Positions 9,737-22,209 are shown, counted from the first letter of the stretch. The stretch is DNA of 64,000 nucleotides from Deinandra increscens subsp. villosa (GCA_039602395.1 JBCNJP010000003.1:19988956-20052955), one strand, 5' to 3'. The notes: a model not told the origin generated them from the letters alone. Numbers and translations: made by a program.

Positions 9737-10365
9737 TGATAGGACCGATTTTCACATCAAGAATCTCGATCTTGAGCAAGAACGAACATCGGATTCGAAA
9801 ACTCAAAACAAATGAAGAAGATGATGATGATGAATCATGAATAATCATAAACAAGAAAGATGAAGAACATATCGAATGATTTCATATAACCGAATGATTA
9901 GTTACAAGAAATCATGAAGAACACACAATCTCTCTCTAGAATCCATAACTCACTCTCTCTCTAGAATGGAAATCTCACACTCTACAAGAAATTCATCATC
10001 TCCACATTCGGAGACTCCTTTACTTGTAATGGGCACCCTCACTATATATAGTGAGGGTGACTAACGACCGAAAAACATAACTGAATAAATGAAATTACAA
10101 GTAAAGTAAATAAACATAAACTGGTAATTAAATCAAAGCTGATAAAAATTAATCCGAAGCTTGACTCGCTCGAACCGATCTTCCGTTGACTTTTACGTTG
10201 ACCGTTGACCCGAACGGTTGACTTTTCCAGAAAACGGTCTTCGGTCCAAGCTGCAAGCCTCGAGCATCACAACTCAGTCTCTAAATCAATTCACATGGAT
10301 TCTTCAGTCGAATGCTTCGGTAAACAGATTTGATGGCGTCAGTCACATAGATTTTTGTTCTAACA
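9737..10365 (-). repeat. Element A left LTR (3' LTR, minus sense)
   Basis: 629 bp, from TGATAGGACC to GTTCTAACA on the plus strand. The first bases differ from the partner LTR (TGTTAGGACC). It matches the split right LTR almost base for base. Confidence 0.85.
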
Positions 10366-10378
10366 ATTTCCCCCTTGA
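10366..10378 (-). other. Element A polypurine tract
   Basis: On the minus strand, AAGGGGGAAAT directly precedes the LTR start TGTTAGAAC. Confidence 0.7.
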
Positions 10379-11293
10379 CTGACGCTTTCAAATCTGTTCA
10401 ACTGCTGAAGAATCGCTCTGTCGTACATCTTCAATGAGAAACTGATAAACCGGAGACAATCTGATGTAGAAATTCCCCCTCTGAATAAGCTTCTTCTGTT
10501 CTCGTTGCTCCAGTTCGAGATCCAAGTGCTCTGACTCACTCGGTTCACACGGTCGGGTACAATACTGAGAAAATGCTACATCTCGGAGTCCAAACCGCAA
10601 CAAACTGAATCAGATAAACCAGTTTGACACTGAACATGCTCTAACTCCGAATAATCGACCCGATATCCAAATCCATAATAATTCCTCTTATTTCTCTAAA
10701 TCCCTCCAAAAACATCAAGTCGGAAGCGTAAAAACAGATGCGGAGAGTCGAACCGTCGCGATCGGTTGCCTAGAGAAACCGGATAAACAATCTTGAAATC
10801 GGACAATCTTACGAAAAACCGGAAGCCGGATGCTGACAGTTGTGAATAATCTGCCTGACTGAGGTTGGATGCGAAAATAAAATAAACTGTTAAATTTCTT
10901 CAATAAACGGTCATCCGAGAGATTTAATCGGATAAATTCCAATATTAACTGAGATTCCAGTTAATCCGGTTAGTTGACGACAGCGCTGCATCCACTAAAA
11001 ATAAACCGTGAGATATAACGAGAAAGCCGAGTAATTAACCGGATAATAAAGCTAACCCGTCAGTGATCGATAGCAAACGTTGCGCGCGACGTCAATAAAC
11101 GAGAACCCCAATAAATTAGAATAAATCCGAGACCAATAAAATATTTTCAGCAATTCCATTCGGGCGTTATCTCGTAAGTCTCGTTGAAAAAAACTGATAA
11201 GAAAATACCCGCATTTAACGAAAATGCTAAAATATTCCATTAGTTTTAATTAAATCTCAAAATATAACCATAATCCTTGTGAAAAATTCGCAG

Positions 11294-11666
11294 CCAATCA
11301 GATTTGGCCACAGAAAGACCACAATCCCTGTGAGTGGATTTGAACCAATCAAAAATCAGCAGCAGATCAGATCCTACGGCCCAGATCAAGTACATCTAAC
11401 GGCTCACAGCATGGATCCATGTGGACTAGGCGCTGGCCAATAGCAGGCCGACAACAGCTGAGCCTTCAACGGCTATCTCTCCACAGGTTGGGCCCACGCG
11501 GTTTGTCCCTAACCAATCACAGCGGGACAGCAAGGGCAGCCCTACGTTTCTTTATGTGGAGGCGGGACCCACGTGAATGTTCTTGCACCAATCAGAAATA
11601 GACAACGAAAGGAGTGGTGGCTGAATCCGACAATCAGGAGAGAGAAACATCCCTCTCTGTACCAAT
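11294..11666. repeat. Six spaced CCAAT boxes in the leader of element A
   Basis: CCAAT occurs at 11294, 11345, 11437, 11513, 11588 and 11662. The last four are 74-76 bp apart, and most sit in ACCAATCA context. This may be a decayed tandem array or a set of transcription factor sites. Confidence 0.5.
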
Positions 11667-11905
11667 AGTCAATTGAAACGTCACCCTGGTCCCCATCATC
11701 TACTTTCAAACGTGCGAAACCCTAAACATGTCGGAGAATACCACCGGAAATATGAATTCTCGCCGGGAAATCGTGAACCTCTCATAACTCGACGAATACT
11801 TGACGAAAATCTTCGAAATTTATACCCACGAACTCGTAGCGACGTCCTCTATCATCCTAGACAAACAGAATCCTCTGAAATGAACTCGGATAAAAACCCA
11901 GCAAC

Positions 11906-12095
11906 AAGTTCGCTAACCTCAAAACAAGTTCGCTAACGACCAGAAGTCCGCTAAGAGGCTTGAGAAGTTCGCTAGGGACTGAAGTTCGCTAAAGCCAACT
12001 GAAGTTCGCTAAGCAGAACTTCAAGTTCGCTAAACCTGATTCAAGTCCGCTAAGAGGAGAAGAAGTCCGCTAAAGAACTCAACAAGTTCGCTAGG
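11906..12095. repeat. AAGTTCGCTA minisatellite, ten copies
   Basis: Ten copies of AAGT(T/C)CGCTA are spaced about 20 bp apart, with the bases between copies variable. The core is conserved while the spacers are not, which argues for a constrained motif rather than a simple recent tandem expansion. Confidence 0.8.
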
Positions 12096-12773
12096 GCAAT
12101 CTGCATATCTTCAATACTGATGAACAATTCTGGAAAACTCGATGAACACGAAGAACTTACTTGTTAACTTGAATCTGCCCAAAACCGTAAGGAAAACCCG
12201 TAATGATGCACGAAATATGAAGCTAAACCATTCACGAGACTATTGTGGCCACCAAAAACCCATAAACAGCAGCTAATCGGATCAAAACAGCCCTTAAATT
12301 CTGGAAATCTTCAAGAACACGAAGAACACACACTTACACCGTCAGTGTGTGTTTTTCCAGATCCGCTCAAACCGTTGAGATTCAGACGAAATGGATGCTT
12401 CCAATGGATCCGGAATGCCTTTTCCACTGAAAATCATACCTCATATCATCCAAAAACATGAAGAATAGCCCAGAAAATAAAGAATCAAGCTCCAAAATCT
12501 TCAAAAACTCCAAATACGGGAAAACCCCAAAGTTACAAAAAAATGAGCTCGGATCTACATTTTCTCAACAGATTTGAACAAGTAAAAGATGAAATAACAT
12601 CTAAATGAACTCCCAAACATGAATCCATCATCCATATCATCAGAATCCATCCAGAAATGAAGAAAAAATAGAAAAAAGTCTCTAAAAATAAGTTTTCTCA
12701 TCTTCACCATTCAAGCTCAAAATCACAGATTCGAGTGACCAGATTCACGTTGAGATGAATCTGATCGGTACCC

Positions 12774-12785
12774 GCTCTGATACCA
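12774..12785 (-). other. Element A primer binding site
   Basis: The minus strand reads TGGTATCAGAGCGGGT, complementary at its core to the 3' end of initiator tRNA-Met, two bases inside the LTR end. Confidence 0.8.
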
Positions 12786-12787
12786 TT

Positions 12788-12918
12788 TGTTAGGACCGAT
12801 TTTCACATCAAGAATCTCGATCTTGAGCAAGAACGAACATCGGATTCGAAAACTCAAAACAAATGAAGAAGATGATGATGATGAATCATGAATAATCATA
12901 AACAAGAAAGATGAAGAA
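12788..12918 (-). repeat. Element A right LTR, first part
   Basis: 131 bp identical in layout to the start of the left LTR (TGTTAGGACC onward), ending in AAGAA where the LARD is inserted. The remaining 499 bp resume at 23637. Confidence 0.85.
12914..12918. repeat. Left target-site duplication of the LARD (AAGAA)
   Basis: AAGAA precedes TGTCACACCC and recurs at 23632-23636. The uninterrupted left LTR of element A has a single AAGAA at this site, which confirms a clean 5-bp duplication. Confidence 0.9.
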
Positions 12919-14152
12919 TGTCACACCCCCAAAAATCCCACGCGCGATAACGCGCCGCAGGGAGCGTGACAAACCAGGATCGCCGTCCATTAGTTACACC
13001 AAACGACAAATAATTAATAAAAGCGTTTCATATTTCATTAAAATATAAAATTAGAGTTTTACAAATGCGGAAGCGTAATTACAATAAAGGTACTTATGTA
13101 AAATCTTTGTCACCCAAGGTAACGTGGCTTGTTCAAAGACATTAAAACTGTTTCAAGACTCATGCATGCGTACTCGTGATACTCGAACATCCGCAACCTG
13201 AGAAATAACATGCTAAAAAGTGTCAACACAAAGGTTGGTGAGTTCACAGGTTTAGTATTCTCAAAACAGTACAAGTTGTGAGCATAATCACTAATATATA
13301 TCAGATAGCTAGCTAGGCTATGTACATGAAACTTTGCACGTGATGGTCACCGAAGCTGACAGTTGTTTATAGTTTGCCTTGTTTCGTTGAGGACGAATAT
13401 AACACCCGTTCGATATCCAATCGTGTCAGAGCGACTGACCCGGGTGGGGTTTGTCAAACCCAGTAGTACTACAATATATTTCCCGCTATCATCACCAAAT
13501 ACTAACGGTACCATGAGAAGGACTTTGTTGTCTAGTGTGCCTCAGTAATCAGTAATCGTGTGATATATAAAAGTCTAATTATCTCAGTTGTGTAAATCAT
13601 GCATGTTAATCTCCCCCAACAGGATTTAAAACAGTAAAATGGGGCCGTGAAACTCACCTTCGGATGCACAGCAATTCCAGATAAATAATAACAGCAAGTA
13701 GCAACTAGCAGGTCTTGTGTACTCTACCAGACACCTAATGAGCATATATACATAAATGTGTGTTCAAGCGAAAAACGACTAAGTCTAAACCAGCCGGGAA
13801 AGACAAATAATGTCAAACTACGACATGATGAAGGTTCATTAGATCCAAAACGAGTTGAACGTTGGCACATTGTCAAAATGGCAACGGTTACGAGAGTTGA
13901 TTAAAAAAAAATATATGCATATATATTTATATATATACATAACCAGATATATAATTGTAACAATAACGTATACTAATGTACTTATATGTTTGTACACATA
14001 TTTATTTATTTCCATAAATATACAACCCTAACGTTTAGCGGGTTTATATCGCAAGATACGACAAAATACATTATTCGCATACGTAGATTTTTGTATAAAT
14101 ATAAGGGTTATCAAAACGTCCGTTTTAAGTTTTCTACATACGTATATGTATG

Positions 14153-14197
<45 letters not shown>

Positions 14198-14350
14198 GAA
14201 AATCAATTTATATAACCCAATGAAATAAGAACGAAGATACAATGTTTACGAGGGTTCCTACGGTCCCAAAATAGCATGGGAGAATGATCGGTGATAAATT
14301 TTTAGGCCAAGCAAGTTCATAAAAACATAAAATAAAATGAAATACTGAAA

Positions 14351-14425
14351 ACCGGAGGTCACCGGGTTCAAACCCATAACTTCTAGATTAACTATCGACG
14401 CTCGGACCACCGGGCTAGGGTCCTA
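14351..14425 (-). other. tRNA-like module 1 in the LARD left LTR
   Basis: The minus strand has an A-box-like GTGGTCCGAGCG and a B-box GGGTTTGAACCC at about the spacing found in tRNA genes. No full cloverleaf is apparent. The same module is at 22135-22209. Confidence 0.4.
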
Positions 14426-14505
14426 GTTTGGCTGTGGTTTTGAAAATATTGTTTTTATTCATCAAATGGACCATTATCTGATTACAGAAATTGTTTAAAA
14501 AAAAT

Positions 14506-14575
14506 GAGGCGGCCGGGGGTCGAACCGGCGACCTCTCGAACTGAGATCACAAGCCTTAGCCATTCGGCTGGCCCT
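14506..14575 (-). other. tRNA-like module 2 in the LARD left LTR
   Basis: The minus strand has an A-box-like AGCCGAATGGCTAAGGC and a clean B-box GGTTCGACCCC within 70 bp. GAGGCGGCCGGGGGTCGAAC on plus looks like the 3' half of a tRNA. It is probably a tRNA-derived insertion fixed in this LTR family. Confidence 0.45.
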
Positions 14576-15850
14576 GAGAACAATTTATAGTCAGAAAACT
14601 AAATAATTAACGAGTTCCTACCAGGCTTCATCTTCTTCATTAACCAACCCTAAACCCGTCGGCCACCATTGATGACCAGTAAACCCCCCCCCCCCCCCCC
14701 GAAGCCTTGCGAACCCAGTTATTCCGATCTTAACGCGAACTAAACAGGAATTAGTAATTGTTACCTTGATTGGATGACAACAACCGAAATGATTTCGAGG
14801 TGGTTTCGGGTCGACACTTGATCGAACGATGAGTCGATATCGTAAGGATTAAGTCCGAGTATAAGTGCCTGGTGATGGTCGAATTATGAGCAAGGAACAG
14901 AGACGGAGGAGGCTTTTGGACCCTGTGATTTCATCGAGTATTGAGACCGGTCCGAGAGCTTCACGATGTGTGCTTCTTCTTGAAGAGTTTTCGAATGATG
15001 AAGAATGGTGTAAAGGTTAGAATGATTGCGGATGGTTAATGTTGGATCATGGTGTCTGATGGTGTTGATCAAATTGTGTAACCGACAAGGGATTAATCGG
15101 TTATGAATGTGGAGTTTAAGGCCGACGGTTTCGAACTATTGAAGGTCGGAATTCGTGAACCGACTGAATATCGCAACTAATTAATTCATGTTTGGTCCAA
15201 TGACCAAGCAAACCCTCAAGTCTAGAAGTTGACACACTAGGCCCTTAATTCTTTATGTAAAAGAACCCAAGTTACAAGAATTACTAAACAAGTCCCTCAA
15301 AGTTAAAAGTAGCTTAACAAACTCTAAGGGAGCACACGGAGGATGACTTTAACGATGGACATATGTGCGTTACCAAAATACTATTAACACATCCGTTTAT
15401 AAAAACACGCTCTCTAATTCATCACCTGAAATCATGAATATAAATTCACAGATTTATACTTTGAGTTCTCATAAAATGATTGACATGAAATCATAACGAT
15501 ACGTGAATACTCTCATAAAATAATGAGAACGTTAGGTGTAACCACGAGACGCGTTGCCACATAAAATCATGAAATAGCATGTGAATATATATATAAATAT
15601 ATCACATAAAATAATAAGCTCAATCGCCACATAAGATGACAAAACGTTTACATAAAATCATGACGTATATTTACATGAAATCATAGAATATAAAATGTCT
15701 AAACTTAAGTGCATACTCGTATAGTGATGATTACACAAACCCTATTTGCTAAGGTCAACACAAGTCAAATATATAAATGTTCATACAATATTTAATACAC
15801 TTTACGTTCACTAAATGCAAGTATTGGACCCGAAAACACGGATTGTCACA

Positions 15851-15938
15851 GTATCCCCTTGTTTAAGAATTTTCGTCCCGAAAATTGAATAACGTGGTTA
15901 ACAGTTGGTCACAAAAAGAAAATTTTCGAGTCGTCACA
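15851..15938 (-). other. LARD inner polypurine tract and remnant of an outer LTR start
   Basis: The minus strand reads TGTGACGACTCG (ending at 15938), 60-odd bases, the palindrome AATTTTCGTCCCGAAAATT (15868-15886), the purine tract ACAAGGGGATAC, then the actual LTR start TGTGACAATCC at 15850. A second palindrome plus purine tract lies just upstream at 15939-15973. So two complete primer-plus-LTR-start units lie in tandem; the inner one defines the present LTR. Confidence 0.65.
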
Positions 15939-15973
15939 TCATCCCCTTGTTTAAGAATTTTCGTCCCGAAAAT
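15939..15973 (-). other. LARD outer polypurine tract and palindrome
   Basis: ATCCCCTTGT on plus (minus ACAAGGGGAT) with AATTTTCGTCCCGAAAATT at about 15955-15973, repeating the inner unit. Confidence 0.6.
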
Positions 15974-18900
15974 TTAAAACGATAACAATTGTCATAAGAA
16001 TTGAATTGACAGTAACGTATCGAAAGAATCCAGATTTTCTACCCCGAAAGAAGTAATGGATGATATAATCAAAATGTGTACCAGAAGTTGAGAACATGTC
16101 AAAAGTTTAGAGGATTTCAAATGAATTTTGAATTGAAAGTATAGGTGATTTTCCTATGAAACGTTCTTTTATGAGAAGAATCAAACAGCTACATTACGGG
16201 AATCGTGTAGGGTGGCAAGGCCGAACAGAGTAACATGATACATAAGTATCTGAAATCAAAATTTCAATACGAAGAAGAACCATAACATGTCCGATTAGAT
16301 TGCAACTATTGTACCCGGTGATGGAAGTGAGATTTTCATTTCATGTCTGGTTTTCGGTTAGGGCGTTCGCATCCGCCAATAACCCGGATGAGTCGAAGAG
16401 AAAGGAATTTGAGTATGAGGAAGTTGTGTGTGCATCAGGTTAATCAGTGTTTGTATAATAGACTCATTGTCTAAAGAAAATACAAAGTTCTGAATTTGCC
16501 TAACAATTAGCAAATAGCATAGAATTACACATGACTGATCAAGTTAACATTAGGACCCATTGATTGATTTAGTACCTTATGGAGTTACGACCAATTAAGT
16601 TCACATGATTCGTAATAACGTTCAAAATCACCTTTCATGCAATAACGATTCAGATAATGGTTGATATGGTCAACACATACTAGCATGTTTTCTATCATGA
16701 GGGTTTTGCCATACAACGCATACTATTGTCTCAACACCTTATACACTAGCATACAACCCTAACATGGCATGTATTTAGTATATAAGTTCATAAACCAACC
16801 AACACTACCCATACGATGCAAAGTTTACGGGGCAACTTCACACAGTTTGTCATTCCCACCGGGGTAGGAGACTTAGGACCTTGTATGGTGTATGGTTTTT
16901 CATACCCAATCAAATTAATACATTCACAACATGTCATTTTCTGGTTCCTAACACGTTTCACACACATAACTAATCATGCAATTCTATGCAACCTATGTTT
17001 AAACCAGCACTTCAATGATTAATCAATTTATATACCCTAAACATAGGATTAGATTCTCAAATTTTAGCACGCATAAACACGTACGTTCTATAGACGTTTC
17101 TCATGAGAATTTCATAAGCAAGCAAACTATTTACCATGGTTAAAATGGTTCAACAGTGGCTCACATACAAAAATCTAACCAGTAACACACTGATTATGTG
17201 ACAAAAGGATTGAGATCTAAAGAGAAATCCAATCAAGAGCCCATTTCCATTGAAAATGTAACGCGTAGCAGTTTGTTTTAGAAAATGAGTACTCAATTTT
17301 GTTAAGAAGTTATCAAGAAATCACATAGACAATTAGGTACAAATATTTCATGTTGGAGTTCAGTATCATACAACATATCATCATGCACATTACCTTGCTA
17401 AATAATTTAAAAACTTAGAGTGAAGATCCAACAAAATGAAAGTGTAACTATGAGGTACCGAATATTGAAAAGTGATCTGCAGGATTGCGAATGGCATCAA
17501 GCATGAGAATAGAAAATAGAGGTAAAGCGCCATCGACTTAGTTCGTGAATTCAAGTACACAATTTCAAGGATGACACGTGAGTTTAAACTGGCACTAGTG
17601 AAGATACCAGCATGGAGGATGTAATTAACGTAATGGATAGTATAAAACTCAGAGAGAAACATATATGGCGTGCTAGACAGGATTTGGAAACGAATTCGCA
17701 TAAATAGATATTGAAATGAACGTGTCAAGGTTTGTACAACCCAATAGAGTAAACATCTCGTTAGGAAAATCTTCATTGTTTAAGCCCACGAGTGTGCCCA
17801 ATCTCCTTGGTGTTAGTGCGTCATGCTTCCTTTCTTGTCAGAACATCGGTTCAAATGGTCTTCAAAAGTAGGATAAAGTACGTAAGTGTTATAAAAGGGT
17901 GTCTACAAAACACAAAACATCAGGATGTTCAAAGTGGCTTTGGCTTGGGTTGCCTGCACATATGTGCTCTTGCTAGGGTTCAATGTAGGTTTAACGCAGG
18001 TCAAAAGATCTAATCGGGTGATCCATAGAAAATGATCGGGGCTAGCACCTCAGTGAATGCCAGAGAGTTTATAAAGATAAAGCGGTCGACCCAAAAGTAG
18101 TTTCCCATAAACGTAAGTTGTTCCACTTCTTAACACATGCTTCTAAAAGTTGGAGTTGTTCATTCGATCATACGGTTTTTCATTCATAATAGGAAAATAT
18201 CAGGTTTCCAAAACGTTATGTTCATCAGGGTCAGAACTCACGTCTGAATCGTGACAGGGAATTCACTTTAGGAGAGTTTTTTTTTTTCTTTTAGACTTGA
18301 ACAATTGAAAGCATGAAGTTTGATTATTTTTGGTATGTCTCTTTTGGTAAGAATACGTAAGGGGTATCCGTAATCTCGGAGAAAGTAGCATTAAACAGTT
18401 TCATCGAGGACCTAGTCCCGTTAGATGGAGTTTCTCATGACGAGGCTCTGGTGTATGAGTCTAAAGTCAATCTTTGGTCCGGTACTGGTCCCACATTCAA
18501 TGTGCCACCAATGTTTATATATAGGGTGTACCGCAGCTAACCCACCACACTACTAGCACCTTGAAGGCGTACCAGCAACTTACCATTACTAGCTATTAGT
18601 CAAACCACACTGGTTATTTTATCGAAAGTAGATGACGTCAAGTTTTTCCCATACGCTTGATGGTAAAGGGGGTGAGAGAGTAAAACCACAATACCTTATG
18701 CAAACAAAATGTGTAAGAGTTTTCATTCACAATACTAGAAAATGCGTAAGGTTTGTTATTCTAGTGAAGGTCGTCGAGAGGTTGGCGCGTGCAGAATGAA
18801 TATCATAAAGCTTCATATTTCAAGAAGATCAAGATTTAAGTAGGCCACAAGGTTTAAGTTCAAGTTGGGTTCATCAATGAAAGTTTCCTGAATGGATGTT

Positions 18901-21009
18901 GAGGATCTGTATACCAGAAATTTGTCGGTAGTGGTTATGATAGGAGCGTTAATAATGTACAAAATGTACGGATAACTTGGTGTACTTAATGTGTAAGAAG
19001 GGTAAGTATAGTTTGATCGCACAGTGAGCTATTGATAACAAGAAGTTCACGCTCGATGGGTGCAAATGGAGTTTCCATATAAAGTTTGGTATTGTTACCG
19101 CGGTTGAAGCACAATGTCGTCTTATCATCAACGGTGTTAACTAGTAGATAACTAACCAAAAGTGTAACACCCTTCGGTTCAAAGCTTAGAAACTTATTCA
19201 GGACATAAAGGATTACCAAGCACGAGAATCAGAAATTGTCGGTTGCTAAATCATGAAAGTTTGAGTTATGCAAACCCAAATCGATAGTTCAGGCTCAGGA
19301 GATCAAGCGGGACAGTCCTTACGTTAAAGTTGTGAGTCATTAGTTTGAAAGTCAGGAAGGATTTTCACTAACATTAGCCCCATAATAGATAAATATGCTT
19401 GCGGTGTGGTAGACAGTTTGTACAATCGTGTCGATGTTGTTGGAAACAAGTACTGGCTTGCACAAGAAAATCAGGGAGTATGAATCTTCAAAGGGTAACT
19501 TCACAAGATCTTTCGGCTAATAAATACGCTCTAGTGCTCACGACATATGACTTATCCAATTCGTTCATCTAACGTTGTCTAGGCATCCTTCCAGTGAATG
19601 TATGTCCAAATTATCTCACAATCGTAAAGTTCCAGGGATTGATATGGTCGGTGAGATCGTAAAAATAGAACTATGATTCAGAATGAGTTCAAACCAGTCA
19701 AGGGTTTCGTTGAGAGTGTTCGTAGTTAAGGAAGACTGATCATTGAAATACACAAGTGTGACGGTGTCCTACCAGGACCAACTTTTCATAATATGCTTCA
19801 AAAGGGTTCACGTATGGATTAGAATCCAATAGTAAAGGGGCAAAGTCAGGTGCGATAGCGTTTTCAAAGATAGATGACTTCGATCATTCGGTTGAGTTCA
19901 ACATGTTCAACATACAATACCATGAGAGAAAAAAATTTTAAGAGGAATTTGGTCCCAATACGACCATTGGCTTGCCTAGTAGGATTCTCAAGGATTTCCA
20001 TATACTGCAAATTACATTTACGTGTGCACCCGTAACTGTGATTTACTTTATATGATCACCCTAGTTCCTCGTACTTTAGCTAGCAAGTATGGTGTGGTCA
20101 CGAACCCATGGTTATCTTGACCAGAATTTCTTAATGAGACAAGTTTTCGAGAATAGAATGCTCACTCAGATTGGAATGACCCACCCGAAGCGAGTCAGCA
20201 AGAAATTTAGCTCAATAGGATCTGAGTAGGGTTTATCACAATGACCCTAGTTTAGCTCAAAGTTAGAGAATAACTATCACACATACTGGCGTGATCGCAA
20301 TCCGATACACAAAGAGGGAATTTCAGTCGACCCGCATCAGGCTTCATTGGGGTTATAATAATTGTATTCCAGTTGTATTATTTCAACGCACAACGCGATA
20401 AAATCGGGAAGGGAAAGATCTTAAGAGATCACAGTAAATGTGAAGACGATCAGAATAACAAAGGTTGGTATAGGTGCCCCATAGGCAGCTATTTGAATTC
20501 ATACGCTGTTAAGTCTAGTGAAGCTAAATAATCACGCTACTAGCACATCAGGATAGCATTTCCTGAACGGATGAGTTTAGAGATATACGTAAGGCAGGTA
20601 TAACAAGAACCTCCTAAGATAAGATAGAGGTTCAAGGACAAGAAGAAGTATTACACCACCTTCCCTATGCAGACTACATCCATAGTATGGGCACTACGCC
20701 CAGTTGTTCAATCCGGAATAATCCCGAGTAGTAATCAGCTCGTCAAAAGTATAAACGTGATCCTTCGATCTTATTCGACGTCTCGTCGTACATGAGGGTT
20801 AACCAAGAGGTACACATCTTAGAGAGGTTAAGAAAAATGACTCAAGACTAACCGGCTCCTCGTCGTGAGTATAGGGGAAGTGGATGACGTAAACGACATA
20901 CCGTAAACCAGGTGCGTGTAGGAGTGAGTATCACGATGCATGAGAAAAATATTTAAGTGCAACTAATGCAAAACAGTTACAGTCTAAGACGAATCTTAGT
21001 TCGCTGTAA
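15974..21009 (-). other. LARD internal region, non-coding
   Basis: About 5 kb without any recognisable gag, protease, reverse transcriptase or integrase block in six frames. The longest frame (17390-17776, minus) has no familiar motif. The sequence is of ordinary complexity rather than tandem repeats, and I see nothing else in it. Confidence 0.7.
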
Positions 21010-21027
21010 CCAATGGCTCTGATACCA
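21010..21027 (-). other. LARD primer binding site
   Basis: The minus strand reads TGGTATCAGAGCCATTGG, a long match to the complement of initiator tRNA-Met, three bases from the LTR edge. Confidence 0.88.
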
Positions 21028-21926
21028 ATCTGTCACACCCCCAAAAATCCCACGCGCGATAACGCGCCGCAGGGAGCGTGACAAACCAGGATCGCCGTCC
21101 ATTAGTTACACCAAACGACAAATAATTAATAAAAGCGTTTCATATTTCATTAAAATATAAAATTAGAGTTTTACAAATGCGGAAGCGTAATTACAATAAA
21201 GGTACTTATGTAAAATCTTTGTCACCCAAGGTAACGTGGCTTGTTCAAAGACATTAAAACTGTTTCAAGACTCATGCATGCGTACTCGTGATACTCGAAC
21301 ATCCGCAACCTGAGAAATAACATGCTAAAAAGTGTCAACACAAAGGTTGGTGAGTTCACAGGTTTAGTATTCTCAAAACAGTACAAGTTGTGAGCATAAT
21401 CACTAATATATATCAGATAGCTAGCTAGGCTATGTACATGAAACTTTGCACGTGATGGTCACCGAAGCTGACAGTTGTTTATAGTTTGCCTTGTTTCGTT
21501 GAGGACGAATATAACACCCGTTCGATATCCAATCGTGTCAGAGCGACTGACCCGGGTGGGGTTTGTCAAACCCAGTAGTACTACAATATATTTCCCGCTA
21601 TCATCACCAAATACTAACGGTACCATGAGAAGGACTTTGTTGTCTAGTGTGCCTCAGTAATCAGTAATCGTGTGATATATAAAAGTCTAATTATATATAT
21701 TTATATATATACATAACCAGATATATAATTGTAACAATAACGTATACTAATGTACTTATATGTTTGTACACATATTTATTTATTTCCATAAATATACAAC
21801 CCTAACGTTTAGCGGGTTTATATCGCAAGATACGACAAAATACATTATTCGCATACGTAGATTTTTGTATAAATATAAGGGTTATCAAAACGTCCGTTTT
21901 AAGTTTTCTACATACGTATATGTATG

Positions 21927-21981
<55 letters not shown>

Positions 21982-22134
21982 GAAAATCAATTTATATAAC
22001 CCAATGAAATAAGAACGAAGATACAATGTTTACGAGGGTTCCTACGGTCCCAAAATAGCATGGGAGAATGATCGGTGATAAATTTTTAGGCCAAGCAAGT
22101 TCATAAAAACATAAAATAAAATGAAATACTGAAA

Positions 22135-22209
22135 ACCGGAGGTCACCGGGTTCAAACCCATAACTTCTAGATTAACTATCGACGCTCGGACCACCGGGCT
22201 AGGGTCCTA
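22135..22209 (-). other. tRNA-like module 1 in the LARD right LTR
   Basis: Identical copy of the module at 14351-14425 (B-box GGGTTTGAACCC on minus). Confidence 0.4.

Larger units (their letters stand above)
10379..12773 (-). other. Element A internal region, non-coding
   Basis: No frame here resembles a gag or pol domain on either strand. It holds words of AACCGGAT type at 10440-11050, six CCAAT boxes at 11294-11666 and a ten-copy minisatellite at 11906-12095. It probably serves as packaged RNA supplied with proteins in trans. Confidence 0.7.
12919..15850 (-). repeat. LARD left LTR (3' LTR), 2932 bp
   Basis: Runs TGTCACACCC to GATTGTCACA on plus. It contains a (TA)n at 14157-14193, a poly-C run near 14683, and two tRNA-like modules on the minus strand. 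It retains about 340 bp (roughly 13583-13922) that the right LTR lacks. Confidence 0.88.

Noticed and set aside
13363..13548. 61-codon frame present twice (also 21475-21660)
   Set aside because: The duplication is simply the two LARD LTRs; the translation has no protein features.
13986..14228. 80-codon frame with a Tyr-Ile run (also 21760-21999)
   Set aside because: It translates a (TA)n microsatellite.
17390..17776. 128-codon minus frame inside the LARD
   Set aside because: Hydrophobic but without any retroviral or other motif; the LARD interior is otherwise non-coding.
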